In this document: one piece after another, positions 53,035-61,294 of the stretch
Numbering within the stretch: position 1 is the first letter of the stretch
Layout: each line of letters opens with the position of its first letter
Assembly: GCF_000568255.1 (NCBI RefSeq)
Contig: NZ_KK037166.1
Location: 9,651,547-9,715,546, forward strand
Direction of reading: 5' to 3'
DNA: 64,000 nucleotides
Source of the DNA: Kutzneria sp. 744
GTDB lineage: Bacteria > Actinomycetota > Actinomycetes > Mycobacteriales > Pseudonocardiaceae
Program-made: the position numbers and the translations under genes
Notes under the pieces: model-generated
The model's input: the letters and a program-made list of their open reading frames with translations, nothing else
Told to the model about the DNA's origin: nothing
The model's database searches: none

Positions 53035-54149
53035 CGGATGTCGCGGCCCTTCCACAGGTCGCCGCCGCGCAGCGAGCGCCAGGCGGCGTCGAGCAGTAGG
53101 ACGCCGAAGGTGGCGTTGGCGGCGGGGGCGAACACCGATGTGGCGGTGGACATGTGGCAGGCCCGCATGTACGAGCGGTGCGCGGCGGACTGGGCAGCCC
53201 AGGCGGCGAGGCCGGCGAGGCGGGGGAAACCGCGGCCACGCAAGGACATGAGCACGGGGGCGAGACCGTAGCCGACGTGCGCGAGGCCGGCGAGGCCCAG
53301 GACAGCGGCGCCGACGGCGGGGCCGCCGACCATGGCGCCACCGGCGACGGCGCTCTTGCGCTGGGAGCGCCAGACGTCGGCGAAGGAGTCGAGGCCGGAC
53401 GAGGTGAGGGAGTCCATGCCGTCGACGAGCCGGGTGCGGCCGCCGGCGTCGCGCACGGCGGTGGCGAAGGCGACGTCATCGGCCCGCTCACCGGAGAGCG
53501 CTCTCCAGCCCCCGGCCTTGTCGTACGCGGTCCGTCGCACCAGGATGCAGTGCCCGATGCCGACGGCCTTGCCCCGGCTGCCGTTGGGGCTGGCGCTTTC
53601 GAACAGCAGCACGTTGGTCGGAGCCAGCAGCAGCCACCAGCCGCTGTTGGCGAGGGTGGGCCGGCCAGGGGTGGTGATCAGGTCGGCGTCGTCGCGGGCG
53701 GCGGCGGCCAGCAGCTTGCCGACGAGGTCGGGGGCGGATTCCGTGTCGGAGTCGACGAAGAGCAGCCAGTCGCCGCTGGTCTCGGCCACGCCCTGGAACA
53801 TCGCGTGCACCTTGCCGGCCCAGCCGGTCGGAGGCCCGTCGGTGCGGATCAGGCGCACCCGAGGATCGGCGTCCACGTGCTCCTGGACGATCTCCACGGT
53901 CCGATCGGTCGACGCGTCGTCGACCACCACGATCTCCAGGTCGGCGTGCCGCTGCGTGCGCAGCGACGCGAGACAGCCGTCGATGGTCTTTTCCTCGTCC
54001 CGCACCGGGATGACCACGCTGACCTTGCCGCCGTCGACTGCCGTGTCCGGCAGCGGCTCGACCGTCCGCCAGGTCGCGATCGTGCGCGTGGCACGGACCG
54101 CGGACACTGCGGCCAAGGCCGCCGAACCGAGAATCGCCCCCTTGCTCAT
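53031..54149 (-). CDS. GT2 family glycosyltransferase, membrane-associated
   Basis: 372 residues. GT-A fold with VSVVIPVRDEEKTIDGCLAS, the nucleotide-sugar site VVVDDASTDRT, the metal-binding DxD in LLFVDSDTES, and an ED-like acceptor motif in GERADDVAFA. Several hydrophobic segments at the C-terminus (AVLGLAGLAHVGYGLAPVLM, FGVLLLDAAWRSL) suggest membrane association. It is related to the hopanoid/carotenoid-associated and processive GT2 enzymes; acceptor unknown. The SDR gene upstream is 21 bp away on the same strand. Confidence 0.8.
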   Translation of the reverse strand: MSKGAILGSAALAAVSAVRATRTIATWRTVEPLPDTAVDGGKVSVVIPVRDEEKTIDGCLASLRTQRHADLEIVVVDDASTDRTVEIVQEHVDADPRVRLIRTDGPPTGWAGKVHAMFQGVAETSGDWLLFVDSDTESAPDLVGKLLAAAARDDADLITTPGRPTLANSGWWLLLAPTNVLLFESASPNGSRGKAVGIGHCILVRRTAYDKAGGWRALSGERADDVAFATAVRDAGGRTRLVDGMDSLTSSGLDSFADVWRSQRKSAVAGGAMVGGPAVGAAVLGLAGLAHVGYGLAPVLMSLRGRGFPRLAGLAAWAAQSAAHRSYMRACHMSTATSVFAPAANATFGVLLLDAAWRSLRGGDLWKGRDIR

Positions 54150-54170
54150 GCTCCCAGGCTGCCACAGCCC

Positions 54171-54866
54171 TCAGAGTTGGGTGAGGCCGCCGTCCACCGC
54201 GATCTCCGAGCCCGTCATGTACGTCGATCCGGCGCCGGCCAGGAACAGCGCCGGCGCGGCGGCCTCGGCGGGATCGGCCACCCGCCCCATCGGCACGGTC
54301 GACGCTGCCCATTCATGCAGCAGGGGATGGTCGGTCATGGGCGTGGCGACCGCCCCGTAGCTGATGGTGTTGACGCGGATGCGGCGGCGCAGGAACTCCG
54401 GCTGCGCGGCGAAACCCCGGCCGAGCGTCCGGACCCCGGCCTTGGCCGCGCTGTAGAGGGGATCGCTGTTGAAGCCGCGGTGGAAGCCGACCGACGACGT
54501 GAGGATCACCGACGCGCCGTCGGCCAGCAGGTCGAAGCATTCGGTGACCGTGAAGAACACGCTCTTCAGGTTCACGTCGATGACGGCGTCGAAGGACTTC
54601 TCGTTGGTGTCGAACACTTCTGGCGCGTTCGACGCACCCGCGTTGCAGAACAGCACATCGATCGTGCGGCCGCTCAGCCCGGCGGCCAGCCCGGCCGCGC
54701 CATGGGAGAGGTCGGCGACGACGTAGTCGAAACCGGTGCGGCGCAAGCGGTCCTCGTCGCGGCCGACGACCACGACCGTGGCGCCCTCCTCGGCGAACAG
54801 CCGCGCTGTGGCCAGCCCGATGCCGCTGGAGCCGCCGGTGATCACCGCTGTCTTCCCGGCGAGCAT
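54171..54866 (-). CDS. Short-chain dehydrogenase/reductase
   Basis: 231 residues with cofactor motif TGGSSGIGLATA, NAG in LFCNAGASN, Ser in ILTSSVGFHRG, and the catalytic Tyr/Lys in LYSAAKAGVR, followed by the C-terminal GSEIAVDGGLTQL typical of classical SDRs. It starts 1 bp after the stop of the FAD monooxygenase gene, forming a two- or three-gene unit with it and possibly the GT2 gene. Confidence 0.9.
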   Translation of the reverse strand: MLAGKTAVITGGSSGIGLATARLFAEEGATVVVVGRDEDRLRRTGFDYVVADLSHGAAGLAAGLSGRTIDVLFCNAGASNAPEVFDTNEKSFDAVIDVNLKSVFFTVTECFDLLADGASVILTSSVGFHRGFNSDPLYSAAKAGVRTLGRGFAAQPEFLRRRIRVNTISYGAVATPMTDHPLLHEWAASTVPMGRVADPAEAAAPALFLAGAGSTYMTGSEIAVDGGLTQL

Positions 54867-54867
54867 G

Positions 54868-55995
54868 TCAGCGACCTCCCGTCCGAGCGAGGTCCAGCAG
54901 GGCCTGCGGGCCGTCGGGGTTCAGCACGAGGTTCTCGTACGCCGTCGTGGCGCCGATGATCGGTTCCATCCGGGCCAGCATGGACTTCTCGTACGCGGCA
55001 ACGGCGGCGTCCACATCGGGGTGCTCGGAGAGCGCTCCATCGAGCTCCAACGCGTCCAGCAGCCCCATGTTGACGCCCTGTCCGGAGTACGGCGGCATCA
55101 CGTGGGCGGCGTCGCCGATCAACGTGACGCCGGAGTGCTCACGCCAGCTCTGCCGGGCCGGCATGACATAGAGCGGCCACCAGACGAACGGCGCCTCGAC
55201 CTCGTCGAGGACTCCTCGCATCCGCGGCGACCAGTCGGCCAGTTCCCGGTCCAGCTCGGCCCGGATGAACGCGGGATCGTGCAGCACGGTGCCGACCGCC
55301 CGGCGCGGGTCCTCGGCCCGGCGCTGGGTGTAGTACACCTGGATCGAGCCGTCCCCGTTGCGCTGCAACAGAAACGCCTGATCGGCGGCGAAGGCCAGGC
55401 CGGCGCCCTCGCCGACCAGCGAAGCGGCGTACGAGTCGGGCCTCGGCTCGGCGATCACGCCGGCGATCAACGTGACGCCGGTGTAGGCCGGGACCACGTC
55501 GGTGACCAGCCGGCGGGTCCGCGAGTTGATGCCGTCCGCGCCGATCACCAGGTCGGCGTCGACGTGACCGCCGTCGGAGAGCGCTATCCGCCAGCGATCC
55601 CCGATCCGTGACACGTCAGCGGCCTCGCAACCCCACCGCACGGTGCCGGCGGGCAACGAGTCCAGCAGCATGGATCGCAGTTCGAGCCGGTCGATCTCCG
55701 GCCGCGCCTCGTCGTCGTCCTCGGCGTCGGTCGCCAGCAGCAGCGTGCCGTGCCGGTCGAAGTAGTTGGTGTGCTGGCCCTGCGGCCGCGCATAGCGCTC
55801 GAACTGCTCGGCCAGCCCGCACGCGGTGATCGCTCGGAGACCGCTCTCCGTGCCCAGATCCAGCGATCCGCCCTGGGTGCGGGCGTGCCGGTCGGCGTCT
55901 CGCTCGTAGACGGCGCAGTCGATACCCCGCAGGTGCAGCAGCCGCGCGGCGGCCAGGCCGGCCGGGCCGGCGCCGAGGATGGCGATGTCGCTCAT
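54868..55995 (-). CDS. FAD-dependent monooxygenase (TetX/PHBH-like)
   Basis: 375 residues. FAD-binding GxGxxG in AILGAGPAGLAAARLLHLRG, the DG motif in LVIGADGINSRTRRLV, and the GD motif in TLIGDAAHVMPPYSGQGVNMG identify a group A flavoprotein monooxygenase of the type that hydroxylates aromatics or inactivates tetracyclines and rifamycins. ATG at 55995 follows AAGGAGG. It is divergent from a TetR gene through a compact operator region, so substrate-induced expression is likely. Confidence 0.9.
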   Translation of the reverse strand: MSDIAILGAGPAGLAAARLLHLRGIDCAVYERDADRHARTQGGSLDLGTESGLRAITACGLAEQFERYARPQGQHTNYFDRHGTLLLATDAEDDDEARPEIDRLELRSMLLDSLPAGTVRWGCEAADVSRIGDRWRIALSDGGHVDADLVIGADGINSRTRRLVTDVVPAYTGVTLIAGVIAEPRPDSYAASLVGEGAGLAFAADQAFLLQRNGDGSIQVYYTQRRAEDPRRAVGTVLHDPAFIRAELDRELADWSPRMRGVLDEVEAPFVWWPLYVMPARQSWREHSGVTLIGDAAHVMPPYSGQGVNMGLLDALELDGALSEHPDVDAAVAAYEKSMLARMEPIIGATTAYENLVLNPDGPQALLDLARTGGR

Positions 55996-56010
55996 AGCGT
56001 CCTCCTTAGG

Positions 56011-56051
56011 TGACTCGCTATAAAACGTAAGTGACTTACCTTAGTGAGTCA
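56011..56051. promoter_or_regulatory. TetR operator region: GTAAGT-G-ACTTAC with flanking TGACTC/GAGTCA
   Basis: The perfect palindrome GTAAGTGACTTAC (56027-56039) is nested in outer arms TGACTC (56011-56016) and GAGTCA (56046-56051). It occupies almost the whole gap between the divergent FAD monooxygenase and TetR genes, where both promoters must lie. Binding would repress both. Confidence 0.8.
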
Positions 56052-56061
56052 AGGAGGTATG

Positions 56062-56625
56062 ATGTCGGTCATGGAGTCGCTGCGCGAACGCAAGAAGGCG
56101 ATCACCCGGCGCGCCATCCGGGAGGCCGCCGAGCGGCTGTTCGCCGAGCGCGGCTACGACGAGGTCACCGTCGCCGAGATCGCCGACGCGGCGAACGTCT
56201 CGGTCAAGACGCTGTTCGTCTACTACCGGTCCAAGGAGGACCTGGTCTTCGCGGACACCGAGCTGCTGGACCGCCTGGTCGCCGGCCTCGCCGCCCGGGC
56301 CGACGGCGTCTCGCCCGCCCGGGCCGTCGCCGATGTGCTGGCCGAGGCCGCGGCCGAGACCGGGGGAGGCCTGGAGAGCTATCACCGCGCCTACGGCGAG
56401 TCGCCGGCGCTGCGTTCCGGCCTGCTGCGGATGTGGGCGGAGTTCGAGGACCGGATCGTCGAACAGCTCGCGGCCGAGGGCGGCGGCCCGGCGACCCCGG
56501 CCATGCGGCTGCGGGCGATCCAGCTCGTCGGCATCGTCCGCACGACGACGTCGCCGGAACTGCGCGACAACCCGGGCGGGCTCGCCGACTGGCTGGAACA
56601 GGCGCCAGGTCTCGTCGAAGGTTAG
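56062..56625 (+). CDS. TetR family transcriptional regulator
   Basis: 187 residues with the HTH VTVAEIADAANVSVKTLFVY then YRSKEDLVFADTELLDRL. The ligand domain is helical and of normal length. Several ATGs crowd the start (56059, 56062, 56071). 56062 is preferred, four bases after GGAGG. It is divergent from the FAD monooxygenase gene and shares the palindromic operator. Confidence 0.88.
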   Translation: MSVMESLRERKKAITRRAIREAAERLFAERGYDEVTVAEIADAANVSVKTLFVYYRSKEDLVFADTELLDRLVAGLAARADGVSPARAVADVLAEAAAETGGGLESYHRAYGESPALRSGLLRMWAEFEDRIVEQLAAEGGGPATPAMRLRAIQLVGIVRTTTSPELRDNPGGLADWLEQAPGLVEG

Positions 56626-56643
56626 GGGTTTCACCGATGTTAG

Positions 56644-56661
56644 GGGGTGGCCCGCCACCCC
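56644..56661. terminator. Hairpin GGGGTGG-CCCG-CCACCCC
   Basis: A 7-bp perfect stem with a 4-base loop lies 18 bp after the TetR stop and before the HSP90-like start. It may terminate the TetR transcript or sit in the HSP90 leader. Confidence 0.4.
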
Positions 56662-56693
56662 AGAATCGCCGCGTGCGTTCCCCGTACCCCACC

Positions 56694-58448
56694 ATGCCCG
56701 GAACCTTCCAGGTCGACCTGCGCGGCCTGGTCGACCTGCTGTCCCGGCACCTCTACCGCAGCCCGGACGTCTACGTCCGCGAGCTGCTCCAGAACGCGAC
56801 GGACGCGGTCGCCGCCCGGCGGCGGTTCGAGCCGGGAGTCACCGGCGCCGTCGAGATCGAGGTGGTGGAGCCGGCCGACGGGCCGCCGGAGGTGATCGTC
56901 ACCGACAACGGCATCGGCCTGACCGGCACCGAGCTGGTGGAGCTGCTGGCCACCATCGGCCGCAGCTCCAAGCGGGGCGACCTGTCGTCCCACCGGGACT
57001 ACATCGGCCAGTTCGGCATCGGCCTGCTGGCCTGCTTCCTGGTCGCCGACGAGATCACCGTGGTGACGCGGTCGGCCAAGGACCCCGACGCCCGGGCGCT
57101 GCGCTGGCAGGGGCGGGCCGACGGCTCGTACGACATCACGCCCGTGGAGAGCGCTCTCCCAACGGTAGGGACGCGGGTCCATATCCGCGCCCGGCCGGGC
57201 TCCGAACACCGCCTCACCCGCGGCCACGTGCTGCGACTGACTCATCGCTACGGAGGCCTGCTGCCGCTGCCGATCCGGCTCGGCTCGACCGTCGTCAACG
57301 ACGACCCGCCGCCGTGGGAACTGCCGGCGCTGACCATGGACCAGCAGCGGGAGAACGCTCTCTCGTACGCCCGTCGAGTGCTGGATCTCGATCCCCTGGA
57401 CGCGATCCCGCTGCACGCCGACGGCGTCCGCGGCCTCGCCTTCGTGCTGCCCTACGAGCCGAGCCCCGCCGCGCGCCAGGACCACCGCGTCTACCTGCGA
57501 CGCATGCTCCTGTCCGACTCGGCCGACCGCCTGCTGCCGGACTGGGCGTTCTTCGTCCGCTGTGTGATCGACGCCGACAACCTGCGCCCCAACGCCGCGC
57601 GGGACGGGTTCGCCGAGGACGCCCGCCTGGACGAGATTCGCGAGCAGCTGGGCCGGTGCATTCGGGACCACCTCACCGACCTGGCCCGGATGTGGCCGTC
57701 GCGGCTGGCCGGCATTGTCGCCATGCACCACGCCGGCATCTCGGCGCTGGCCGTGCACGACGAGCAGTGCCTGCTGCTGTTCGCGGACTGGCTGCCGGTC
57801 GACACCTCGCTGGGGCGGATGACGCTGGGGGAGCACGCCCGTCGGTTCGGGGAGCTGCGTTTCGTGCGCCGCTGCGACGATTTCCGCCAGGTGGCGCCGA
57901 TCGCCGCCGCCCAGGGCCGCTGCGTGGTCAACGGCGGCCCGGCCAACGTCTCGGCCCTGCTGGACCGCCTGGCCGCGCTGCGGCCGGAGCGGAAGATCGC
58001 CGAGCTGGACCCGACCGAGGTCGTCGACTCGTTCGCCGACCTGACCGACGGAGAGCGGGCCGAGGTGGCCGACCTGGTCCGGCTGGCGGAGAGTGTTCTC
58101 CGGCAGCACGACGTCGGCGTGCAGGTGCGGGCGTTCGCGCCGACCCAGATGCACGCCACCTTCATCGCCGGCGAGGACTGCCGGGTTCGCCGCCAGTTCC
58201 TGGGCTCTCCTTCCACCGTGGACGGTCCGGTGGCCGCCGGCCCGCCCTCCCAGCTGTGCCTGAACTTCGCCAACGCGGCCGTGCGGGAGCTCGCCCGGCA
58301 GGCGCGGCAGGGTCTGATCATGCGGGTCCGGCGTGCGGTGGAGTTGTTGTACGTGCAAGCGTTGCTGCTGGGCCATCACCCGCTGCGCGACCGGGAGCTC
58401 ACCCTGCTCGACGACGTCGTGCTCGGCTTCGTCGAGGATCGGGACTGA
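56694..58448 (+). CDS. HSP90-like GHKL ATPase protein
   Basis: 584 residues. The N-terminal GHKL ATPase domain is complete: ELLQNATDAVAARRR (Glu/Asn/Asp), VTDNGIGLT, SSHRDYIGQFGIGLLACFLV. A middle domain with DNLRPNAARDGFAEDA and a shortened C-terminal region follow. It is the actinobacterial HSP90-family branch, shorter than E. coli HtpG (624 residues) and lacking an obvious dimerisation extension. ATG at 56694 starts MPGTFQVDLRG, as in relatives; GTG at 56673 is an alternative with a -10-like CAGAAT before it. Client proteins are unknown. Confidence 0.85.
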   Translation: MPGTFQVDLRGLVDLLSRHLYRSPDVYVRELLQNATDAVAARRRFEPGVTGAVEIEVVEPADGPPEVIVTDNGIGLTGTELVELLATIGRSSKRGDLSSHRDYIGQFGIGLLACFLVADEITVVTRSAKDPDARALRWQGRADGSYDITPVESALPTVGTRVHIRARPGSEHRLTRGHVLRLTHRYGGLLPLPIRLGSTVVNDDPPPWELPALTMDQQRENALSYARRVLDLDPLDAIPLHADGVRGLAFVLPYEPSPAARQDHRVYLRRMLLSDSADRLLPDWAFFVRCVIDADNLRPNAARDGFAEDARLDEIREQLGRCIRDHLTDLARMWPSRLAGIVAMHHAGISALAVHDEQCLLLFADWLPVDTSLGRMTLGEHARRFGELRFVRRCDDFRQVAPIAAAQGRCVVNGGPANVSALLDRLAALRPERKIAELDPTEVVDSFADLTDGERAEVADLVRLAESVLRQHDVGVQVRAFAPTQMHATFIAGEDCRVRRQFLGSPSTVDGPVAAGPPSQLCLNFANAAVRELARQARQGLIMRVRRAVELLYVQALLLGHHPLRDRELTLLDDVVLGFVEDRD

Positions 58449-58845
58449 CGCCGTTAGTCGGATGATGGGAGCATCTCCGTCGCGTCCCTTGCTCCATTGG
58501 TGCGACAGAGCGATTTCCCTTGCCCGGCAACACACTGATCGGACCAGTCCTCGATGGACATGGGCTTTCCCTTTCGGGGCAACGGTCATGGAAGCCAGCA
58601 CGTCCGGGTTACGCGCCATCACCCGCACGGAGCAACGGGTTCTACGCAGCGCGCGCCCACTCCGGAGCGGCGGCACACCACCCTGTTGAGGGACTGTGGA
58701 GGCCCGGAAACCCGGTGCTAGCCTCGGCTGGGCCGGCCGGCCACCGCACTGCCCCGCAGACGTCGACCACAGACCCGACGCCGGGATGTCCTCTCCTGCC
58801 ACCGATTCATCGATGGCGCACGTCCGCACGGTTGAAGGAGCTCGC
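58449..58845. other. Intergenic region upstream of the GPP methyltransferase gene
   Basis: Nearly 400 bp without a convincing gene. A frame open from about 58520 has no coding character. The last third has a possible -10 (TAGCCT at 58719-58724) but no good -35 partner. It presumably carries the promoter of the 2-MIB methyltransferase gene. Confidence 0.5.
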
Positions 58846-59694
58846 ATGACGACAATCCACCGCGCACGCCCGGTTCTCCGCAGCGACTACCAGCGTTCCG
58901 TCGCTGACTACTGGAACAACGAGAAGGACCCGGTCAACCTGCGGCTCGGTGACGTCGACGGCCTCTACCACCACCACTACGGGCTCGGGGCCTACGACCC
59001 GGCCGTGCTCGACGGGCCCGACGAGGCCGTGATCGCGGAGATGCACCGACTAGAGACCGCGCAGGCCAACGTGCTGCTCGACCACCTCGGGGACGTCGGC
59101 CCGGACGACGCGGTGCTGGACGCCGGCTGCGGGCGCGGCGGCAGCAGCATCATGGCCAACCAGCGCTTCGGCTGCTACGCCGACGGGGTGACGATCTCCG
59201 AGACCCAGATGGAGTTCGCCAACGAGCAGGCCCGCCGCCGCGGTGTCTCGGACAAGGTGCGCTACCACTTCCGCAACATGCTCGACACCGGCTTCCCCGA
59301 CGCCAGCCGCAAGGCCATCTGGAACAACGAGAGCACCATGTACGTCGACCTGCACCAGCTGTTCGCGGAACACTCGCGGCAGCTGGAGATCGGCGGCCGC
59401 TACGTGACGATCACCGGGTGCTACAACGACGTGACCGGCGGGCGCTCCAAGGCCGTCAGCCAGATCGACCAGCACTACACGTGCAACATCCACCCGCGCA
59501 GCGAGTACTTCAAGGCCATGGCGGCCAACAAGCTCGTGCCCATCTCCGTCATCGACCTGACCGCGGACACCATTCCGTACTGGGAGCTGCGCGAGCGGTC
59601 CTCGGTGGCCACCGGCGTCGAGGCCCCGTTCCTGAAGGCGTACCGGGAGGGCAGCTTCCACTACCTGCTGATCGCCGCGGACCGCATCGCCTGA
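58846..59694 (+). CDS. Geranyl diphosphate 2-C-methyltransferase (2-MIB pathway)
   Basis: 282 residues. SAM-binding motif VLDAGCGRGGSSIMANQRFG, followed by ISETQMEFANEQARRRG and WNNESTMYVDLHQLFAEHSR, matches the GPP C-methyltransferase of 2-methylisoborneol synthesis (SCO7701-like). It makes 2-methyl-GPP, which the synthase cyclises to the earthy odorant 2-MIB. ATG at 58846 follows AAGGAG. The synthase gene faces it from the other side of a terminator, rather than preceding it in one operon as in streptomycetes. Confidence 0.92.
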   Translation: MTTIHRARPVLRSDYQRSVADYWNNEKDPVNLRLGDVDGLYHHHYGLGAYDPAVLDGPDEAVIAEMHRLETAQANVLLDHLGDVGPDDAVLDAGCGRGGSSIMANQRFGCYADGVTISETQMEFANEQARRRGVSDKVRYHFRNMLDTGFPDASRKAIWNNESTMYVDLHQLFAEHSRQLEIGGRYVTITGCYNDVTGGRSKAVSQIDQHYTCNIHPRSEYFKAMAANKLVPISVIDLTADTIPYWELRERSSVATGVEAPFLKAYREGSFHYLLIAADRIA

Positions 59695-59707
59695 CCCGAA
59701 AGGCAAT

Positions 59708-59739
59708 CGAGGCCCGTGCCCCTGGGGGCATGGGCCTCG
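59708..59739. terminator. Bidirectional hairpin between the 2-MIB genes
   Basis: A 15-bp stem CGAGGCCCGTGCCCC / GGGGCATGGGCCTCG with one G-T (G-U) pair and a 2-base loop lies between the converging GPP methyltransferase and 2-MIB synthase genes. Confidence 0.8.
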
Positions 59740-59759
59740 TCCGTCCTAATGAGACATTC

Positions 59760-59789
59760 CTACTGGGACTCTTCCTACTGGGACTCTTC
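59760..59789. repeat. 15-bp tandem duplication carrying the stop codon of 2-MIB synthase
   Basis: CTACTGGGACTCTTC is present twice in tandem. Read on the minus strand it encodes EESQ-stop, so the gene has two identical in-phase stops 15 bp apart. The duplication adds no length to the protein. Confidence 0.75.
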
Positions 59790-61010
59790 GCTGTGGTAGC
59801 GCCGGCTGGTGGCGTGCCACTCACGGCTGCCTCCGCACCAGGCCCACGTGTCGGCCAGGAACCGTTGCAGCATCGGGGTTCCCTCCAGGTACATGGCCGC
59901 CGACTCGGTCACGAAGCCGTGCATCAGCTCGTTGTGGATCTCGACCGTGCGCTTGACCGCCTGCTGCCGGGACAGGCCTTCCTCCTCCATCAGCGCGATC
60001 GGCAGGCTGATGTCGTCGTCGGCTTCCTTGTCCATCGAGTGCAGGTCGTTGAGCAGCACCGAGGCCATGCCGGCCATGCAGAACGCGCGGCGCAGGCGCG
60101 GGTGGTAGAACTCCTGCGCGGGCAGCTCGTAGCCGGCGACCGCGTCGACCAGGATCATCGGCGGCAGATAGCTGTTGTGGTAGCGGTGCATGTAGTACTC
60201 CCACACCGCGGGCCGCCGCCCGGTGTGCCGCCAGCTGGCGTTCTGGTCCAGCGCCTGGAACAGGATGGCCATCTGGTGCTGGAAACGGGCCATCTGCGCG
60301 ACCGAGGTGTACTGGGACAGGTGCTCCATGCCGGTGCGGAAGGCCAGCGCGATCGGCTCCTCCTTGATGAAGCGCTCCAGCTCGTGCCGGTAGCGCCGCG
60401 GCATCGACACCGGATCGACCACGCCGTACAGGACGCCGAAACGGGCTGCGGCCATGGCCGGATCCGCTCCCATCTCCTCCTCGTCCAGGTAGTAGTCGTC
60501 CGAGGCCCACTCCGCGACCACCACCTTGGCCGCCGCCAGCAACCGATCCGCGTCGTCGGTGCCGGGATGGGTGAGCATGATCAGCCGGCCGAAGCCGCAG
60601 GAGCGCAAGTGGTCCAGGCGGCCCTCGTAGATGCCGACCTCGCCGGCCCACTCCACCATGCGCTCGTTGACCTCCTCGCCGAGCGCCGGGTTGTCGCGCA
60701 CCGGTCCGGGGCAGAACAGCTCCGGCACCTCGTCGGAGTCGTCGTCCACGGCCGGCTCGGGCGGCAGCGGCGCCGGCTCACGCGGCCGGTCGGCCAGCAG
60801 CAGCGGCAGCCGCGCCGCCGACATGCCCAGCGTGGACGGTTGCTCGGTGGGGAAAACCAGGCTCAGCGGCGGCGCTTCCGTCCGGTCGGCGGCGAGCAGC
60901 GCCGCCAGCTCCCCGGACGGCGCGGATCGCATGTCGGCCAACACCGCCGCAGCCAGCTCGGCCGGGTCTCCGGACACACTCGGGGCAAGAAGCCGAGACA
61001 TCAGGGACAT
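59775..61010 (-). CDS. 2-methylisoborneol synthase (terpene synthase family)
   Basis: 411 residues. The Mg-binding acidic motif is DDYYLDEEE (171-179) and the NSE motif is NDLHSMDKE (321-329). RY...HELERFIKEEP and WEYYMHRYHNSYLPP surround the active site. These match actinomycete 2-MIB synthases, including the Pro-rich N-terminal extension (PREPAPLPPEPA). It cyclises 2-methyl-GPP and adds water to give 2-MIB. ATG at 61010 is the likely start; 61001 and GTG 61055 are alternatives. The cyclic-nucleotide-binding/encapsulin gene usually upstream is absent here. Confidence 0.9.
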   Translation of the reverse strand: MSLMSRLLAPSVSGDPAELAAAVLADMRSAPSGELAALLAADRTEAPPLSLVFPTEQPSTLGMSAARLPLLLADRPREPAPLPPEPAVDDDSDEVPELFCPGPVRDNPALGEEVNERMVEWAGEVGIYEGRLDHLRSCGFGRLIMLTHPGTDDADRLLAAAKVVVAEWASDDYYLDEEEMGADPAMAAARFGVLYGVVDPVSMPRRYRHELERFIKEEPIALAFRTGMEHLSQYTSVAQMARFQHQMAILFQALDQNASWRHTGRRPAVWEYYMHRYHNSYLPPMILVDAVAGYELPAQEFYHPRLRRAFCMAGMASVLLNDLHSMDKEADDDISLPIALMEEEGLSRQQAVKRTVEIHNELMHGFVTESAAMYLEGTPMLQRFLADTWAWCGGSREWHATSRRYHSEESQ

Positions 61011-61294
61011 GCTGCCAGTAAGCCACAACCCGTGCCCGCGCACGGGGAAGTCCACTCGGACGTGCTACGGGTGCGAGGCGTGGATACCGCCAGAAGTGCG
61101 GTGCTCCAAGGAAATTCCTGTCACCACGCGCGTCAAGGAGCGCGGCGCCGAGCGGCGTCAGGGCGTGCAGCTCGTTTCAACTGTGTTCTAGTCTAACTTG
61201 CGAGGCGGTACCCTTATGGTGGGCCCATCACTTGTACCACTGCATACTTTACACAGTTCCAGTTCGTTCCTGGATAACGGGTAGCCACGGGCCA
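61011..61294. other. Intergenic region including a low-G+C stretch
   Basis: The first part (to about 61180) is G+C-rich and should hold the 2-MIB synthase promoter. From about 61180 composition falls to roughly 50% G+C with stops in all frames, continuing to about 61405 inside the 3' end of the ArsR-like gene. No gene or RNA was recognised. Confidence 0.5.

Larger units (their letters stand above)
52669..57159. repeat. Three perfect copies of the 14-bp palindrome GGAGAGCGCTCTCC inside genes
   Basis: Exact copies lie at 52669-52682 (unknown protein), 53493-53506 (GT2) and 57146-57159 (HSP90-like). One-mismatch versions occur at 55576-55589 and 55836-55849 (FAD monooxygenase), and two-mismatch versions at 57350-57363 and 58088-58101. 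All are intragenic. No exact copy was noticed elsewhere in the window. Confidence 0.85.

Noticed and set aside
52669-57159. GGAGAGCGCTCTCC copies as LacI operators
   Set aside because: All copies are inside coding sequence far from starts and lack the outer T and A of the LacI-family consensus.
58520-58849. Possible small gene upstream of the GPP methyltransferase
   Set aside because: Pro/Arg/Ser-rich reading without codon bias; it runs into the ribosome-binding site of the methyltransferase.
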